A stretch of 13,437 nucleotides of DNA from Lachnospiraceae bacterium (GTDB taxonomy: Bacteria > Bacillota > Clostridia > Lachnospirales > Lachnospiraceae): assembly GCA_021202715.1 (NCBI GenBank), contig JAJQCL010000091.1, positions 1 to 13,437 on the forward strand. Direction: 5' to 3'. A program made the translations under genes and the position numbers. The notes beneath the pieces were generated by a model. It had not been told where the DNA came from, did no database searches, and saw only the letters and a program-made list of their open reading frames with translations. The first letter of the stretch is position 1. Each line of letters opens with the position of its first letter. Shown here one piece after another: positions 13,411 through 13,437 of the stretch.

Positions 13411-13437
13411 CCGACGGCATTTGAAATCCACACATAT

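Noticed and set aside
13270..13437. A minus-strand frame open from the right edge to a TGA overlapping the kinase ATG
   Set aside because: It runs through a near-perfect promoter and a GC-rich hairpin, and the translation shows no recognisable protein. Open reading here is probably chance.

Overview
The window looks like chromosomal DNA from a Gram-positive anaerobe of the Clostridia, probably a Lachnospiraceae-like gut bacterium. The signs are the protein families present (Ig-like and OmpA-like surface proteins with Thr/Glu-rich linkers, Rpn nucleases, DUF3990-like proteins), the strong AGGAGG-type ribosome binding sites and the sigma-A consensus promoters. Base composition is uneven: the sigma gene and the glycerate kinase are GC-rich, while the inner part of the lipoprotein gene, the 3' half of the Ig-like gene and the Rpn gene are AT-rich. 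No tRNA, rRNA or CRISPR array was seen. The genus is inference.

Region 1 (1-6860, + strand) is an envelope module. The tail of an unknown gene overlaps, by ATGA, a 717-aa protein made of an ECF-type sigma factor fused to a transmembrane helix and a large, probably extracellular, domain. Next comes a 636-aa lipoprotein with three beta-sandwich-like repeats and a C-terminal OmpA-like domain. A secreted protein of about 796 aa follows, with about six Ig-like (Big_2-type) repeats and a C-terminal transglutaminase-like region that seems to have lost catalytic residues. A strong hairpin ends the unit. A plausible but unproven reading is a membrane-tethered transcription factor controlling cell-surface proteins.

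Region 2 (6974-9383) is a complete IS66-family insertion sequence of 2394 bp (6982-9375). It has matching terminal inverted repeats (19 of 21), a perfect 8-bp target duplication CAAAGCCC, a perfect-consensus internal promoter, a small accessory gene, an intact DDE transposase gene and an 18-bp-stem terminator. It looks recent and potentially active.

Region 3 (9384-11977, + strand) holds two defence or stress-type units. First is an Rpn/PD-(D/E)XK nuclease gene with its own extended -10 promoter. Second is a likely toxin-antitoxin operon: a DUF3990-like, ADP-ribosyltransferase-type toxin gene overlapping a gene for an HTH (Xre) protein. The operon is driven by a perfect TTGACA-17-TATAAT promoter, and an unusual pair of operator-like palindromes sits over the promoter and the transcript start.

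Region 4 (12038-13437, - strand) is a glycerate 2-kinase gene (GckA/TtuD type) convergent with the toxin-antitoxin operon. A long 23-bp-arm hairpin separates the two, and the kinase has its own near-consensus promoter at the right edge.
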